Of a stretch of DNA of 64,000 nucleotides, positions 8,769 to 19,140 are shown one piece after another. Source of the stretch: Ewingella sp. CoE-038-23 (lineage in GTDB: Bacteria; Pseudomonadota; Gammaproteobacteria; Enterobacterales; Enterobacteriaceae); the NCBI RefSeq assembly GCF_040419245.1, contig NZ_JAZHOH010000001.1, positions 1,860,001 to 1,924,000 on the forward strand, given 5' to 3'. The number at the start of each line of letters is the position of its first letter. Position 1 is the first letter of the stretch. The notes beneath the pieces are model-generated. The model was given only the letters and a program-made list of their open reading frames with translations, did not search any database and was not told where the DNA came from. The translations under genes and the position numbers were made by a program.

Positions 8769-9188
8769 CTAGCGGCTCAGGCGACGCATACGCTCTGACG
8801 GGGTGATGATGTCAGTGATGCGCACGCCGTATTTATCAGCAACCACCACCACTTCGCCTTGGGCAATCAGATAGCCATTGATCAGGATATCCAGCGGCTC
8901 GCCCGCCAGTCCGTCCAGCGCCACTACAGAACCCTGCGAAAGACGCAGCAGCTCTTTGATGGTCATCTTGGTGCGGCCCAGTTCCACCGTCAGCTTGACC
9001 GGAATATCCAAGATCATGTCGATATCTTGCAGGCTGCCGGTGCCTTCTTGCGCGCCCAGCGCCGCGAATACGCCATCGGTGGAAGCTTTTTCGTTGCCAC
9101 CGGCGGCTTGCTGTTCGTTAAACGCATCAGCCCATAAATCGTCTACGTTTTCCGATCCGCTGTCAGACGGTTTATTGATGTCACTCAT
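8769..9188 (-). CDS. fliN: Flagellar motor switch protein FliN
   Basis: C-ring protein that binds export and switch components below FliM. It has 139 aa against 137 in E. coli. The N-terminal region is acidic and variable (MSDINKPSDSG...DDLWADAF), and the C-terminal SpoA domain carries ILDIPVKLTVELGRTKMTIKELL and GEPLDILINGYLIAQGEVVVV. I chose ATG 9188, which overlaps fliM by eight bases and matches the known N-terminus. A start five codons upstream adds residues not seen in relatives. Confidence 0.96.
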   Translation of the reverse strand: MSDINKPSDSGSENVDDLWADAFNEQQAAGGNEKASTDGVFAALGAQEGTGSLQDIDMILDIPVKLTVELGRTKMTIKELLRLSQGSVVALDGLAGEPLDILINGYLIAQGEVVVVADKYGVRITDIITPSERMRRLSR

Positions 9189-10197
9189 GGGGCTGTTCCT
9201 CATCCAGGGAATTCAAAATTGGGTTAATCAAATGTTCAACGCGCAGGGCGTATTGTTCGCCAAGCGTGCCGTATTTACTGGTCAAGACCGGGACACCGTC
9301 GACGTGAGCGATCAGGCGGTCCGGTTTCTCAATCGGTAAAACGTCACCCGGCTGTAATTTGAGGATTTGCGACAGTCGCAGTGGAATATCGACGAAGTTT
9401 GCCACCAGTTCGAGCTGTGAATGCTTCACCTGATGTACTAAGTTTTCGCGCCACTGACTCTCTTCATTGCGAGAGTTTTCTACCGGTGGGTTGGTTAACA
9501 GCTCGCGTATCGGTTCAATCATGCTGAACGGGATACAGATGTTGAAATCGCCGCTCAGCGCGCCGATCTCCACATGGAAGGGGGTCGTCACCACAATGTC
9601 GTTTGGCGACGAGGTGATGTTGGTGAACTTCACCTGCAACTCGGCGCGCACATACTCCACGCTGAGCTTATACACGCCGCTCCACGCATCCTGATAGGCG
9701 TCGAGCGCCAGCGTCAGCATGCGTTTAATCACGCGCTGCTCGGTATGGGTAAACTCGCGGCCTTCCACTTTGGTGGGGAACCGACCATCGCCGCCGAACA
9801 GGTTGTCCACCGCGATAAACACCAGACTTGGCGCGAACACGAACAGCGCCGAACCGCGCAGCGGCTTAAGGTGAATCACGTTGAGGTTGGTCGGCACCGG
9901 CAGGTTGCGAGCAAACTCATGGTAGGGCTGGATCTTGATCGGGCCAACCGTGATATCCGGGCTGCGGCGCAATAAGTTGAACAGCCCCATGCGGAAGTGA
10001 CGGGCAAAGCGCTCGTTGATGATCTCCAACGCCTGCAAACGCTCGCGGATAACGCGTCGCTGCGTGGTCGGGTCAAACGGCTTTACGCCATCGTCAGCCT
10101 TGAGGGGACTGGTATCAACCTGTTGCGCACTGTCGCCGTCGCTATCGCCGTTAAGCAGTGCGTCAATCTCGGCCTGTGAAAGAATGCTGTCGCCCAT
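9181..10197 (-). CDS. fliM: Flagellar motor switch protein FliM
   Basis: C-ring switch protein that receives phospho-CheY. The 338-aa protein begins MGDSILSQAEIDALLNG, the conserved CheY-binding peptide of FliM. The middle domain has FARHFRMGLFNLLRRSPDITVG, and a C-terminal SpoA domain (about 260-330) is followed by a short acidic tail. It overlaps fliN by eight bases and starts seven bases after the fliL stop, consistent with one fliLMNOPQR operon. Confidence 0.97.
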   Translation of the reverse strand: MGDSILSQAEIDALLNGDSDGDSAQQVDTSPLKADDGVKPFDPTTQRRVIRERLQALEIINERFARHFRMGLFNLLRRSPDITVGPIKIQPYHEFARNLPVPTNLNVIHLKPLRGSALFVFAPSLVFIAVDNLFGGDGRFPTKVEGREFTHTEQRVIKRMLTLALDAYQDAWSGVYKLSVEYVRAELQVKFTNITSSPNDIVVTTPFHVEIGALSGDFNICIPFSMIEPIRELLTNPPVENSRNEESQWRENLVHQVKHSQLELVANFVDIPLRLSQILKLQPGDVLPIEKPDRLIAHVDGVPVLTSKYGTLGEQYALRVEHLINPILNSLDEEQPHE

Positions 10198-10204
10198 AAT
10201 TTGA

Positions 10205-10699
10205 TTATCGCAGTATGAAAGCAGTGAAAAGCACGTCGCTGATCACCTGATTAGGCTGACCTTTGACAAAAGGAGTACTCAAAGCTTGTTTAATGTCCGT
10301 GATCAGCTGCTGTTTGCCCGCTTCGCTGACCAGATCAGAGCTTTTCTGGCGAGAGAGCAATAACAGCAGGCGGCTGCGGACTTCTGGCAAATATTCGTTC
10401 AGCGCGGCGCGGTTTTTCTCATCCGGCAGGCGCAACGTCAGGCCGATATATAGCACGCGATCCGGGTTGTTATCCGCGTTTTGCAGATTAACCGTGAAGG
10501 TGTCCAGCGCCAAAAAAACAGGCGGAGCAGGCGGTTCCTCTTTCTTAACCTGAGCTGCGCCCGGCGCAGACGAATGACCTTGCAGCATCCACCAGGCGTA
10601 ACCACCTCCGGCCGCGGCAATCAGAGCCAGCAGAACCAATATGATGATTAATTTTGAGCGCTTACCTTTTCGCTTGGTCGCAATAGCAGAGTCAGACAT
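10205..10699 (-). CDS. fliL: Flagellar basal-body-associated protein FliL
   Basis: An inner-membrane protein surrounding the stator units near the basal body. It has 164 aa with a basic cytoplasmic N-terminus (TKRKGKRSK), one membrane span ([23 protein letters not shown], about residues 17-38) and a periplasmic domain with the family motifs [43 protein letters not shown] and the C-terminal LFTAFILR. It is first in fliLMNOPQR, following a hairpin that separates it from fliK. Confidence 0.95.
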   Translation of the reverse strand: MSDSAIATKRKGKRSKLIIILVLLALIAAAGGGYAWWMLQGHSSAPGAAQVKKEEPPAPPVFLALDTFTVNLQNADNNPDRVLYIGLTLRLPDEKNRAALNEYLPEVRSRLLLLLSRQKSSDLVSEAGKQQLITDIKQALSTPFVKGQPNQVISDVLFTAFILR

Positions 10700-10743
10700 G
10701 GATAAGGGAATTTCCTGTAAATGATAATTCTGTGGATGATTAT

Positions 10744-10781
10744 CCCGCCTATCCCCAATTTCAATAGAGGGAATAGGCGGG
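10744..10781 (-). terminator. Hairpin between fliK and fliL
   Basis: The stem CCCGCCTAT / ATAGGCGGG is extended by a bulged CCC/GGG. It sits between the end of fliK and the start of fliL on the minus strand. In E. coli fliFGHIJK and fliLMNOPQR are separate operons, so this is a plausible boundary. No strong U-tract follows on the minus strand. Confidence 0.5.
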
Positions 10782-10848
10782 TTAAACGCGGTTAGCTCTG
10801 CCGTTTACCCGCGATCTTTCAACGTATAGCGGGGGCAAATAGGGTCAA

Positions 10849-12207
10849 TCAGGCGAAGATGTCAACGCCGCCTTTGCCGCTGGCTAACTGCTGAAGCGAG
10901 GCTGGAACGGGAAGGGCGTCGCTGGCGGAGGCCGCGCCAACGCCGTTAAACGCGGCCCAGCTGGCGTCGCTGCCTTGCGATGAACCTGACTGCTGGCCAA
11001 ATTGCTGCTGTGCGCCGTTAGAGGCTTGCTGCCACTGCGAGGTATCGCTGCTGACGTTGGTCTGGTTCAGGTTGATGCCGCTATCAGCCAGCGAGGTGCG
11101 CAGCTGAGGCATGGCCGCTTCCAGCGCGGCACGCACGCCGCTGTGGCCGGAAACAAAGTGCATCTGCGCCTGACCGTCTTCAATCTTCATGCTGATCTGG
11201 ATAGAACCCAAATCTTGCGGATGCAGGCGAAGTTCGGCGGTCTGCTGGCCTTGACGGTTAAACATCAACACCTGCTGACCTAGCTGCTGCTGCCACTCCG
11301 GGCTACCCAACTGGGCGTTGAGCTGCGGCACGTTAGGGGCGGATACCAGCGTGGTGCTGGTTGGCGTGCTGGACACCGGCACCGAAGAGGCCGCCATCGC
11401 CGCGCTGTTGATCTGATTAATATTTTGCAGCAGTGCGCCGTTATCGCTGTTTTTCAACTCGCTATTCGGCTGCTGGCTGGCTGCGCCGTTAGCCGTGCTC
11501 ATTGCCGTCAGGGCATTATTGAAATCGCTAGATTTGCTGCTCGCCGCGCGGGCATCGCCGTGCTGGCTGACCCCTTTGCCGCTGGTGTCGGTCACGGCGG
11601 TTTTATGTTCAGCAGCCTTGTCGTCACCCTGCGTGAGCAGTGATTTGGCGTCGCCACTGAGTGACTGAAGCAGGGCGGTTTTATCTTTGCTATCGCCGCT
11701 ATTTGGCAAAGCGCCATTTTGCGCCGTCGCTGGCGTCATCTGGGCCGCCGGTTGGGCGGCGAGCATGGCAAACAGTGCCTGAATCGGCAGGGCGTTGGCG
11801 TCTTGGCTTGTCGGGTCTTTGGCGTCTTCTTTATCGCTCAAAGCGGCATTTTTCAGCTGGCTGGCATCGGCGGTTTTTAAATTGCCGTTTGGCAGAGCCT
11901 GAATCGCCGCCATGATTTGGCTTAGCTGATTGTCATCGAGCGACAGCGTGCCCTCCTGCTCGCCGGTATTCACGGCTTGCGTCAGGCTGTTTTTATCCAC
12001 CACCTGCCCCTTGGCTGCGAGCTGCTGGCCTAACTGACCCAGCTGGGAACTGAGTTTTGGCCCGAGCTGGGCTTCCAGCTGGCTGGCAAAATCCTGCGTC
12101 GCGTTACCGGCGTCGAGATCGGCCAGCAGGGCGGCTGCCCCGGTAGGTTTGCTGTGACCGGCACCTTTCACCGTGGAGGCCGCGGCGGGCTGAATATTCA
12201 TATTCAT
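10849..12207 (-). CDS. fliK: Flagellar hook-length control protein FliK
   Basis: A secreted molecular ruler that sets hook length and triggers the export-substrate switch at FlhB. It has 452 aa (E. coli about 375). The long central region is low in complexity and rich in Ala, Gln, Ser, Thr and Asn, typical of the ruler. The conserved C-terminal domain has AELRLHPQDLGSIQISMKIEDGQAQMHFVS and RAALEAAMPQLRTSLADSGINL. The longer middle region than in E. coli would predict a somewhat longer hook (inference). The start overlaps fliJ by four bases. An ATG two codons downstream is an alternative. Confidence 0.93.
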   Translation of the reverse strand: MNMNIQPAAASTVKGAGHSKPTGAAALLADLDAGNATQDFASQLEAQLGPKLSSQLGQLGQQLAAKGQVVDKNSLTQAVNTGEQEGTLSLDDNQLSQIMAAIQALPNGNLKTADASQLKNAALSDKEDAKDPTSQDANALPIQALFAMLAAQPAAQMTPATAQNGALPNSGDSKDKTALLQSLSGDAKSLLTQGDDKAAEHKTAVTDTSGKGVSQHGDARAASSKSSDFNNALTAMSTANGAASQQPNSELKNSDNGALLQNINQINSAAMAASSVPVSSTPTSTTLVSAPNVPQLNAQLGSPEWQQQLGQQVLMFNRQGQQTAELRLHPQDLGSIQISMKIEDGQAQMHFVSGHSGVRAALEAAMPQLRTSLADSGINLNQTNVSSDTSQWQQASNGAQQQFGQQSGSSQGSDASWAAFNGVGAASASDALPVPASLQQLASGKGGVDIFA

Positions 12208-12650
12208 GACTGTGATTTCCTATAGGTGCCGCGCTGGGCGAATTCATCCGTTTGCTTTTGATCCAGCCGATTGGCCTGCACGCGTTGCTGCTCGCTGGCG
12301 CGACTTTGCAGGGTCTGGTAGGCATTGAGCCGCTGCTGCTTGTCCTGCCACTGGCTGACGGCGGCGTCCAGACGCTGGTTCCATTGCATCAACTGCTGAC
12401 GATGCTGGTCAATAGCCACTTCCAGCGTCGAAATAAACTGCTGGTAGTTCTGCCACGTGTTGGCGGCAATCCCGCCGGTCATGGTGGTGTTGAGCTTCTG
12501 CCGGTACTCATTCTGGTAATTGAGTAGCATCGACAGCTGTTCTTGCACCTGACTGTGCGACTGTCGGACCTGACCTAAATGGTTGGTCGCCTGATCCAAG
12601 GCTTTCTGCGCCAGAGAGCAGAGAGTGACTAAAGGTGATGAACTTTCCAT
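12204..12650 (-). CDS. fliJ: Flagellar export chaperone/stalk protein FliJ
   Basis: A coiled-coil protein that links the FliI ATPase ring to the export gate, like the gamma subunit of F1 ATPase. It has 148 aa, almost wholly helical and Gln-rich, with LLNYQNEYRQKLNTTMTGGI, WQNYQQFISTLE and the C-terminal NRLDQKQTDEFAQR seen in enteric FliJ. ATG 12650 is preceded by AGAGGA at seven bases. An in-frame TTG two codons earlier would sit on top of that site, so it was not used. Confidence 0.93.
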   Translation of the reverse strand: MESSSPLVTLCSLAQKALDQATNHLGQVRQSHSQVQEQLSMLLNYQNEYRQKLNTTMTGGIAANTWQNYQQFISTLEVAIDQHRQQLMQWNQRLDAAVSQWQDKQQRLNAYQTLQSRASEQQRVQANRLDQKQTDEFAQRGTYRKSQS

Positions 12651-12668
12651 ACACAAGTCCTCTGGTTA

Positions 12669-14033
12669 TTAGCTCGGTAACATCATCTTCAATTGCAAAC
12701 AGGCATCTTCGTAGGAGCTGCGCTCCATGATGTCCTGCTGCAAGAAGTCTTCCATTTGCGGGTAGAGCCGAATGGCGCGATCCAGCATCGGGTCACTGCC
12801 TGCGGCATAAGCGCCGACGCTCACCAGATCGCGGTTACGCTGGTAGCTCGACAGCAGTTGTTTGAAATCGCGCACGCGCCCGTACTGGGCATCGTCAATC
12901 AAGGCGGTCATGGCGCGGCTGATAGAAGCTTCAATATCAATCGCCGGATAGTGGCCAGATTCCGCCAGACGGCGCGACAGCACCACGTGACCGTCGAGGA
13001 TGGCGCGCGCGGAGTCTGCAATCGGATCCTGCTGGTCATCACCCTCGGTCAGTACCGTGTAGAAGGCGGTGATCGAGCCGCCGCCGCTGATGCCGTTACC
13101 GGCGCGCTCAACCAGCGCGGGCAGTTTGGCGAACACGGATGGCGGATAGCCTTTGGTGGCCGGAGGCTCGCCGATGGCCAAGGCAATCTCACGCTGGGCC
13201 ATGGCGTAGCGGGTCAGAGAGTCCATGATCAACAACACGTGCTGGCCGCGATCGCGGAAATCTTCCGCAATACGGGTGGCATAGGCCGCGCCCTGCATAC
13301 GCAGCAGCGGCGACACGTCGGCCGGGGCGGCGATCACCACCGCGCGAGCGCGGCCTTCGTCACCCAAAATATTTTCGATAAAGTCTTTAACTTCGCGCCC
13401 ACGCTCGCCAATCAGCCCGACCACGATCACGTCGGCCTGGGTGTAGCGCGCCATCATGCCGAGCAGTACCGATTTACCCACGCCGGAGCCGGCGAACAGG
13501 CCCATACGCTGCCCGCGGCCGACGGTCAGCAGGGAGTTAATCGCCCGCACGCCGACGTCGAGCACGTCAGTGATTGGCGTGCGCTGTAATGGGTTGAAAG
13601 GAGGGGTTATCAGCGCGGCGCGATAGCCGGTATCCGGCGGCGGCAGGCCGTCGAGCGGCTTGGCACTGCCGTCGAGCACGCGGCCAAGCAGCTGTGGCCC
13701 GAGGGGCAGCTGTTTACCGGCGGTGTGGCCCTCTGGCGAGATGCGGGCATACACCCGCGCGCCCGGCAGAATGCCTTCCACTTCTTCCAGCGGCATTAAA
13801 AACAGGTGTTGGCCGTTAAAACCGACCACTTCGCTTTCGACTTCCTGCACGACGTTGCCGTCATGGCGTTCAATCAGGCAGGTCGCGCCAAGAGGGAGTT
13901 GCAGGCCGGTGGCTTCGAGCACCAGCCCGGTCGCGCGGGTTAGGCGACCGTAGCGGCGCAGCGCGGGAGTACGCTCCATGCGCTTTTCAGCGTCATCGAG
14001 GGTTTTCAGCAATCGGCTAAGGCGGGCGGTCAT
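12669..14033 (-). CDS. fliI: Flagellum-specific ATPase FliI
   Basis: ATPase of the flagellar type III export apparatus, related to F1 beta. It has 454 aa against 457 in E. coli. Walker A is [15 protein letters not shown] (about residues 174-188). [12 protein letters not shown] carries the catalytic Glu, [17 protein letters not shown] is the Walker B region, and [21 protein letters not shown] is also conserved. It starts one base into the fliH stop and is followed after a short gap by fliJ. Confidence 0.97.
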   Translation of the reverse strand: MTARLSRLLKTLDDAEKRMERTPALRRYGRLTRATGLVLEATGLQLPLGATCLIERHDGNVVQEVESEVVGFNGQHLFLMPLEEVEGILPGARVYARISPEGHTAGKQLPLGPQLLGRVLDGSAKPLDGLPPPDTGYRAALITPPFNPLQRTPITDVLDVGVRAINSLLTVGRGQRMGLFAGSGVGKSVLLGMMARYTQADVIVVGLIGERGREVKDFIENILGDEGRARAVVIAAPADVSPLLRMQGAAYATRIAEDFRDRGQHVLLIMDSLTRYAMAQREIALAIGEPPATKGYPPSVFAKLPALVERAGNGISGGGSITAFYTVLTEGDDQQDPIADSARAILDGHVVLSRRLAESGHYPAIDIEASISRAMTALIDDAQYGRVRDFKQLLSSYQRNRDLVSVGAYAAGSDPMLDRAIRLYPQMEDFLQQDIMERSSYEDACLQLKMMLPS

Positions 14034-14833
14034 CAGAGATCACCCGGCGCCGCGAGGCGGCAGAGTTCGTGCCAGCGAGTGGCTAGCGAGGCGTCCATGT
14101 CGCCATCTTCTGCGCTGACTTTGCAGCCGCCGGCGTGGATCTGGCTGTCAGCCAGCAGACGCCAGCTGTGCAGGCTCAGGGTAACGCCAAGGTGCTGCTC
14201 AACGCGTTCGAAATCGGCTGGGTTCACCCGCAGCTGCGGCTTGCCTTTGAACATCGGCTCTTGCTGGATCAGCTGTTGAATTTGGGTCAGCAGGGCGGAG
14301 CCGTCGCAAATCGGCGGCTGGCCGAGCACCTGCTTGGCGGCGGTCAGCGCCATTTGCATCAGGCGCGAAGCGATCACGCTGTCCAGCGCGTCCAGCGTTT
14401 GCTGGAAGTCAGTGACCAGATGCTGCCAGTGCTCGGTGAGCACCGCCTGATGCTGTTGGGCTTCTTGCAGACCTTGCTGCTGGCCCGCTTCCTGACCGGC
14501 CTGATAGCCAGCCTGATAACCTTGCTGCTTGCCCGCCTCAAAGCCTTGCTGATGACCCTGCTGCTGTGCCTGAATTTGCAGACGTTGCAGCTCGTTCTGA
14601 TCAACCTGAAACTGGCTCAGGGGCTCGCTGCTCTCAGTGTCATGCTCTTCGCCATCTTCTTCACCAAACAGCGGTTCGATGGCGTTTTTATACTCTTTAC
14701 TGGAGTAAGAGGGCGTATTGAGGTCGTTGAGCTTCCACGGCTGCCACGGCAGGGCGTTGAGCTGTTCGGCTTTGCGCTCGGCCAGCGTCTTTTTCTCGGC
14801 CGGCGGGTCTTGTGGCGTCAGGGCATCAGACAT
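14033..14833 (-). CDS. fliH: Flagellar export regulator FliH
   Basis: Negative regulator and peripheral stalk of the FliI ATPase, anchoring it to FliN. It has 266 aa from ATG 14833. The [10 protein letters not shown]-terminal peptide (FliN-binding Trp residues) is present. Next comes a run of glycine-spaced repeats, [20 protein letters not shown] and onward (roughly residues 85-125), the GxxxG helical repeats typical of FliH, and then the C-terminal FliI-binding domain. It overlaps fliG by eight bases. A start seven codons upstream is possible but adds residues inside fliG. Confidence 0.94.
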   Translation of the reverse strand: MSDALTPQDPPAEKKTLAERKAEQLNALPWQPWKLNDLNTPSYSSKEYKNAIEPLFGEEDGEEHDTESSEPLSQFQVDQNELQRLQIQAQQQGHQQGFEAGKQQGYQAGYQAGQEAGQQQGLQEAQQHQAVLTEHWQHLVTDFQQTLDALDSVIASRLMQMALTAAKQVLGQPPICDGSALLTQIQQLIQQEPMFKGKPQLRVNPADFERVEQHLGVTLSLHSWRLLADSQIHAGGCKVSAEDGDMDASLATRWHELCRLAAPGDL

Positions 14834-15818
14834 AGGTATCCTCGCCTCCGCCAATCATCATCTCGCCAGATTCGGCCAGACGACGCACGGTTTGCAGAAT
14901 GGCTTTCTGTTCGTTTTCCACCAGCGACATGCGCATCGGGCCACGGTTTGCCAAGTCGTCGCGCAGAATATCGGCAGCACGCTGGGACATGTTGCGCAGG
15001 AATTTCTCGCGCAGCGGCGCTTCGGCACCTTTCAATGCCACCAGTAGCGACTCGCCCTCGATCTCTTGCAACAGGCGTTGGATGCTGCGGTCGTCGACGT
15101 CCACCAGATTCTCGAACAGGAACATTTCGTCGATGATTTTCTGCGCCAGCTCGCCGTCGTAGCCACGCATGGCTTCGATAACCGCTTCTTCCTGCTGGCT
15201 TTTCATCAAGTTGATGATTTCCGCCGCAGTACGAATACCGCCCATCTTCGAACGTTTGAGGTTTTGGCCGTCGAGCAGGTTGTTGAGCACTTCGGTCAGC
15301 TCGGCCAGCGCGGCTGGCTGTACGCCGCCGAAAGTGGCGATACGCAGCATGACGTCGTTACGCTGGCGCTCGTCGAACAGGGCCAGAATATCGGCTGCCT
15401 GGCCGCGTTTCAGGTGTACCAGAATGGTGGCGATGATCTGCGGATGCTCGTCGCGGATCAGGTCGGCCGCAATCTGTGGCTCCATAAAGTTGAGGGTTTC
15501 CATGCCGGTGGTGGTTTCGCGCGACTCGAGAATGTCTTCCAGCAGGCTGGCGGCGCGCTCTTCACCCAAGGCTTTGGTCAGGACCGAACGCAGGTATTCG
15601 CTGGTGTTGACACTCAGCGCGGCGTACTGCTCGGACTCATCTTCAAACTCGCTCAGCACGTCGCTGAGCTGTTTGTTGGAGATCTGATGGATGTTAGCCA
15701 TCGCGCCGCTGATTTGCTGAACTTCACGCGGGTTGAGGTGCTTAAACACCTCCACCGCGCGGTCTTCACCCAGCGTGACCATAAGGATGGCGCTTTTTTC
15801 GGTTCCGGTCATAGTCAT
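14826..15818 (-). CDS. fliG: Flagellar motor switch protein FliG
   Basis: C-ring rotor protein that contacts the stator MotA and generates torque. It has 330 aa, matching E. coli FliG (331). Conserved blocks are [18 protein letters not shown] (N domain), the [22 protein letters not shown] and [18 protein letters not shown] region, and the C-terminal torque helix [20 protein letters not shown] with [21 protein letters not shown]. The start at ATG 15818 overlaps the fliF stop (ATGA). An extra seven-codon upstream start was rejected. Confidence 0.96.
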   Translation of the reverse strand: MTMTGTEKSAILMVTLGEDRAVEVFKHLNPREVQQISGAMANIHQISNKQLSDVLSEFEDESEQYAALSVNTSEYLRSVLTKALGEERAASLLEDILESRETTTGMETLNFMEPQIAADLIRDEHPQIIATILVHLKRGQAADILALFDERQRNDVMLRIATFGGVQPAALAELTEVLNNLLDGQNLKRSKMGGIRTAAEIINLMKSQQEEAVIEAMRGYDGELAQKIIDEMFLFENLVDVDDRSIQRLLQEIEGESLLVALKGAEAPLREKFLRNMSQRAADILRDDLANRGPMRMSLVENEQKAILQTVRRLAESGEMMIGGGEDTYV

Positions 15819-17539
15819 GGTTGTTCTGTACTCATCCATTGGCGGATAACCAGGGCGACGATGCGAGGATCTTTATCCGCCAGCTCCTGAATTCGTTGGG
15901 TTTGAACTTCAACACTGACGCGCTGCTGTGAACGGCGGCGCTTGGCCAGCTCGTCGTTAGACAGTTTGGCTGGCTGCGTGCCTTCCGGCGCTGGCACGGC
16001 TGCCGCGACGGTCGCCGCAGCCTGAGCTTCGCGGTCGGCCTGCTGTTTGAGCAGGAGAGGGCGAACCATCTTGCGCCACAGCAGCCAAGCAACAATCAGC
16101 ACCAGCAACCAGCGACCGGCGTTCAGCAGTTGGTCGAAGAAGGCCGGAGATTTCCAGAAAGGCAGTTCGGTGGATTCATCGGCGGTTTCATTAAATGGCG
16201 TGTTAACCACGTTCAGGGTATCGCCACGCTCGGTGGAGAAGCCCATCGCTTCGCGCACCAGTGAGTCAACCTGCTTCAACTGCTCGTCGGTCAGCGGCTT
16301 GGCTTTGCCATCCACGCCCGGCTGATAGTTGACCACCACCGCCGCTGACAGGCGCTGAATGCCGCCCGCGCTGTGCTGGGTGTGAGTAATGGTGCGATCC
16401 AGCTCGTAGTTGGTGGTTTCATCATGGCGATTGCTGCTCGGACCGGACGGCGCGGCGGTGGCCGCATTGCGGTTAGCCGCGTTGTTCTGCCCATTCGCCT
16501 GCTGGCCGTTGGCGGCGTTCGGGTTATTAACGTTGGTCGCCTGATTAGTAATAGGCGCTGTCGCCGGAGCCGTGGGCTGGTTGGAGAGGGCACCCGGCAC
16601 GCCGCCGACGCCTGAACCGCCAATTTGCTCATTGGTGCTCAACTGGCGGGAGCGCACTGCGGCTTTATCTGCCGAACCGTTCGGCTGGTAGTTTTCGTCA
16701 GTCTGCTCGCGCACGGCGTAGTCAATCTGCGCGGTGATTTGTGCATGCACGTTGCCGCTGCCGACCACGGGTTGCAGGATGGCTTCGATCCGGCGCTGCA
16801 GGCGGCCTTCCACTTCATTGGCGTATTTCAGCTGCGCGGCGTTGAGGTCGCGCCCGTTGCCGTCGGCCTGAGTCAGCAGGTGGCCACTCTGGTCAACCAC
16901 GGTAACGCTGGCCGGAGGCAGGCCGGAGACGCTGCTCGATACCATATAAACGATGGCGTTGATCTGGCCGTCATCCAGCGCGCGGCCGGATTGCAGGTTC
17001 AACGTCACCGAGGCAGAAGGGTTCTTCTGTTCGCGCACGAACAGCGAAGGTTTCGGGATAGCCAAGTGAACGCGGGCGCTCTGTACCGGCCCCAGAGTCT
17101 CGATGGTGCGCGAGAGTTCGCCTTCCAGCGCGCGCTGATAGTTGATCTGCTCGCTGAACTGGCTGATACCAAACTTCTCTTGGTCCATCAGTTCGAAGCC
17201 TACCGCGCCGCCCTTTGGCAAGCCGGAAGAGGCCAGTTTCAGGCGAGTTTCATAGACTTTATCCGCCGGGATCAAGATGGCACCGCCGTTATCAGAGAAC
17301 TGATAAGGGATGTTCATTTGGGTCAGTTGGGTGACGATGGCGCCACCGTCTTTGTCGTTCAGATTGCTGAACAGTACGCGATATGTCGGCGCTTTGGCCC
17401 ACAGCGTCAAGACAACAACAATGGCCACTGCGGCGGCTGCGGCAATGGCCAGGGGGATTTTTGGATTCGCACGCAGGCGGTTGATAAACGCTGTCAATCC
17501 GCTTTCAGGGTTTTCTGCGCCAGCAATTGCAGAACTCAT
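15815..17539 (-). CDS. fliF: Flagellar MS-ring protein FliF
   Basis: Forms the membrane MS-ring on which rotor and export gate assemble. It has 574 aa, slightly longer than E. coli (552). There are two membrane spans: [21 protein letters not shown] near residues 29-49 and [18 protein letters not shown] near 470-487. Between them lie ring-building motifs ([36 protein letters not shown]) and a variable Asn/Ala-rich linker at about 305-355, which accounts for the extra length. The C-terminal tail ([15 protein letters not shown]) binds FliG. It is first in fliFGHIJK, divergent from fliE. Confidence 0.96.
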   Translation of the reverse strand: MSSAIAGAENPESGLTAFINRLRANPKIPLAIAAAAAVAIVVVLTLWAKAPTYRVLFSNLNDKDGGAIVTQLTQMNIPYQFSDNGGAILIPADKVYETRLKLASSGLPKGGAVGFELMDQEKFGISQFSEQINYQRALEGELSRTIETLGPVQSARVHLAIPKPSLFVREQKNPSASVTLNLQSGRALDDGQINAIVYMVSSSVSGLPPASVTVVDQSGHLLTQADGNGRDLNAAQLKYANEVEGRLQRRIEAILQPVVGSGNVHAQITAQIDYAVREQTDENYQPNGSADKAAVRSRQLSTNEQIGGSGVGGVPGALSNQPTAPATAPITNQATNVNNPNAANGQQANGQNNAANRNAATAAPSGPSSNRHDETTNYELDRTITHTQHSAGGIQRLSAAVVVNYQPGVDGKAKPLTDEQLKQVDSLVREAMGFSTERGDTLNVVNTPFNETADESTELPFWKSPAFFDQLLNAGRWLLVLIVAWLLWRKMVRPLLLKQQADREAQAAATVAAAVPAPEGTQPAKLSNDELAKRRRSQQRVSVEVQTQRIQELADKDPRIVALVIRQWMSTEQP

Positions 17540-17855
17540 ACCAGATCCCTATTCAGCTGTTGAACGTTGATGTTCGTGTTGTGTCGTGACAAAACAGACT
17601 CCCAAGTGCGCAATCCTGCTGATGTAAAACAGACAAGCGTGTCATTTTTTTAGCCCCTCTCCACAATAAGAGAAGAACCTGATTTTTCAGGTGAGCCATT
17701 ATTTGCTGCTTTATGCAAAGTTAATGGCCCGATAAGCCATGGTTTTTGCGGTCAATTAGCGCGTTTAGGGAAATTCCTATGTGATAGGGTGTCGTTCCAT
17801 GAAACACAAATCGGTTTCATCCCCCATTCAGAACCGTGCGAAAATTGAGGAATCT
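17540..17855. promoter_or_regulatory. Divergent fliF/fliE control region
   Basis: A 316-base region between the divergent fliF and fliE starts. In enteric bacteria these are FlhDC-activated class 2 promoters. It is moderately AT-rich, but I could not place a reliable -10/-35 or FlhDC box by eye. The piece TGCAAAGTT...CCGATAAG near 17714-17737 resembles sigma-28 halves but has the wrong spacing. Confidence 0.5.
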
Positions 17856-18170
17856 ATGGCAATTCAAGGCATTGAGAGTGTTTTGCAGCAGTTGCAGGCC
17901 ACCGCGCTGCAGGCAGGAATGAAGCAACCTGTTGAACCCCTACAGGAAGCCGGTTTCGCCAGCGAGATGAAAGCCGCGCTGGGCAAGATCAGCGAAACGC
18001 AAAACACCGCCAAATTGCAGGCGCAGAAATTCGAACTCGGCGTGCCGGGCGTAGGCTTAAATGACGTGATGGTCGATATGCAGAAATCATCAATTTCTCT
18101 GCAATTGGGCATTCAGGTGCGTAACAAGCTGGTGGCGGCGTATCAGGACGTCATGAACATGAGCGTCTGA
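17856..18170 (+). CDS. fliE: Flagellar hook-basal body protein FliE
   Basis: An export-gate and rod-junction protein that links the MS-ring to the proximal rod. It has 104 aa from ATG 17856 ([18 protein letters not shown]), identical in length to E. coli FliE and preceded by TGAGGA. The C-terminal [30 protein letters not shown] is the family hallmark. The frame is open further upstream, but that extension lacks conservation and lies in the promoter region. It is transcribed alone and followed by a hairpin. Confidence 0.96.
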   Translation: MAIQGIESVLQQLQATALQAGMKQPVEPLQEAGFASEMKAALGKISETQNTAKLQAQKFELGVPGVGLNDVMVDMQKSSISLQLGIQVRNKLVAAYQDVMNMSV

Positions 18171-18188
18171 TTGCTCAGAAAGCTTTTT

Positions 18189-18215
18189 GCCCACATGCAG
18201 CGATGGCCTGTGGGC
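18189..18215 (+). terminator. Hairpin after fliE
   Basis: Stem GCCCAC / GTGGGC with a 15-base loop, 18 bases after the fliE stop. There is no U-tract. Confidence 0.4.
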
Positions 18216-18237
18216 GGGGGCGAAAAAGGCGTGATGC

Positions 18238-18438
18238 TTACTCCGGCATCAATCCATTAAAATCTTCTTCATACAGTGCCTTACACTCGTCCATAAACTC
18301 TGGATATCCAAGTTCAGAGGTTTGTACTTCGCGACCGAGGCGGGCTTCCAAATCAGCGTGGAACCATTCAAACTCGCCGTGGAGAATGCCGGTAAACCCG
18401 GTGAGGATCACACACTGCTCTTGCGTTAACTTTTGCAT
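18238..18438 (-). CDS. Small conserved hypothetical protein
   Basis: A 66-aa acidic soluble protein starting MQKLTQEQCVILTGFTGILHG, preceded by AAGGAAT seven bases before the ATG. The ILTGFTG...FHADLEARLGREV...FMDECK pattern resembles small phage- or plasmid-associated proteins that I recall as DUF7736, but this assignment is uncertain. It lies on the minus strand after fliE, at the start of the accessory block splitting the flagellar genes. An upstream start 19 codons earlier is possible. No function can be proposed. Confidence 0.65.
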   Translation of the reverse strand: MQKLTQEQCVILTGFTGILHGEFEWFHADLEARLGREVQTSELGYPEFMDECKALYEEDFNGLMPE

Positions 18439-18756
18439 TTCAATTCCTTGTTTCGTTTCAGGCTGACGGTAGCGGGCCATCGACAGGACATTCATTTCAC
18501 AAATCTTCCATCAGCAGAGATAAACACTCCGCCCTCGGGTGGTCAGGGATGCCGTCATTATTACGGCCATGGCTATGCCATGCAATCACCCATTCTCAGT
18601 ATAGGTCGACGGCGTCAATCTCAGGTTACGCAGCGGCTCGCGGTGCAAATCCACGACGGTCTGCGACACGGATTCCAGAAGACTTTCATTTTCAAGCGGC
18701 GGCACCGGAATTGTTCTATTCTCTTATTAATCAACCTGAAAATAAGGAAAAGCCAG

Positions 18757-19029
18757 ATGAATGAGGACATTTTCGAACAAGCCCCATTGCCGATGCTGAC
18801 CCGCTGGCAAGTTGGGGATAAGGTGAAACTGCTGACTTTTCCCGTGGGTGATGACTCGGCGAGCTACCAGTTGGATGTCGCCATTCGCCAAATCATCGAT
18901 GGCGAGTTTGAAGGGGAAGTGATTAAAGCCGCGCCGGTAGGGCGCATTCCAGCCTCGGCAAAACGCCATTTCGAAGCCGGGACGGTAGTGGAGTTCCGCG
19001 CCGCGCATATTCAGGGCAATGCCGGGTGA
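18757..19029 (+). CDS. Hypothetical 90-aa protein
   Basis: A small protein from ATG 18757 (MNEDIFEQAPLPMLTRWQVGDKVKLL), preceded by AAGGAAA and followed 31 bases after its stop by a strong terminator, which supports a real monocistronic gene. It is probably a beta-rich cytosolic domain: short charged strands, two GEFEGEV-like turns, no membrane segment and no cysteines. I do not recognise the family. The open frame extends upstream to 18433, but that part is poorly coding and lacks a ribosome site. The 300 bases upstream (18439-18756) show no other feature. Confidence 0.6.
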   Translation: MNEDIFEQAPLPMLTRWQVGDKVKLLTFPVGDDSASYQLDVAIRQIIDGEFEGEVIKAAPVGRIPASAKRHFEAGTVVEFRAAHIQGNAG

Positions 19030-19060
19030 GATTAAGCATTCCGACCCGCTAAAAACAAGA

Positions 19061-19083
19061 AACCCCGCGAAGGCGGGGTTTTT
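19061..19083 (+). terminator. Rho-independent terminator
   Basis: Stem AACCCCGC / GCGGGGTT with a four-base loop and a T-run, located after the hypothetical gene ending at 19029. Confidence 0.85.
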
Positions 19084-19140
19084 ACTTCATTGAACGTCAC
19101 TTCACAGCGCTGATGAGAGTAGAACTTAGCAGCCGCTGTG

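Noticed and set aside
13660..13953. Plus-strand frame inside fliI
   Set aside because: Antisense shadow in a GC-rich conserved gene.
17714..17737. Sigma-28 promoter for fliE
   Set aside because: AAAGTT and CCGATAA pieces are present but only about six bases apart instead of 11 between the full boxes.
18640..18672. tRNA-like GGTGCAAATCCACG
   Set aside because: T-arm-like stretch only; no acceptor stem, D-arm or anticodon arm can be folded around it.
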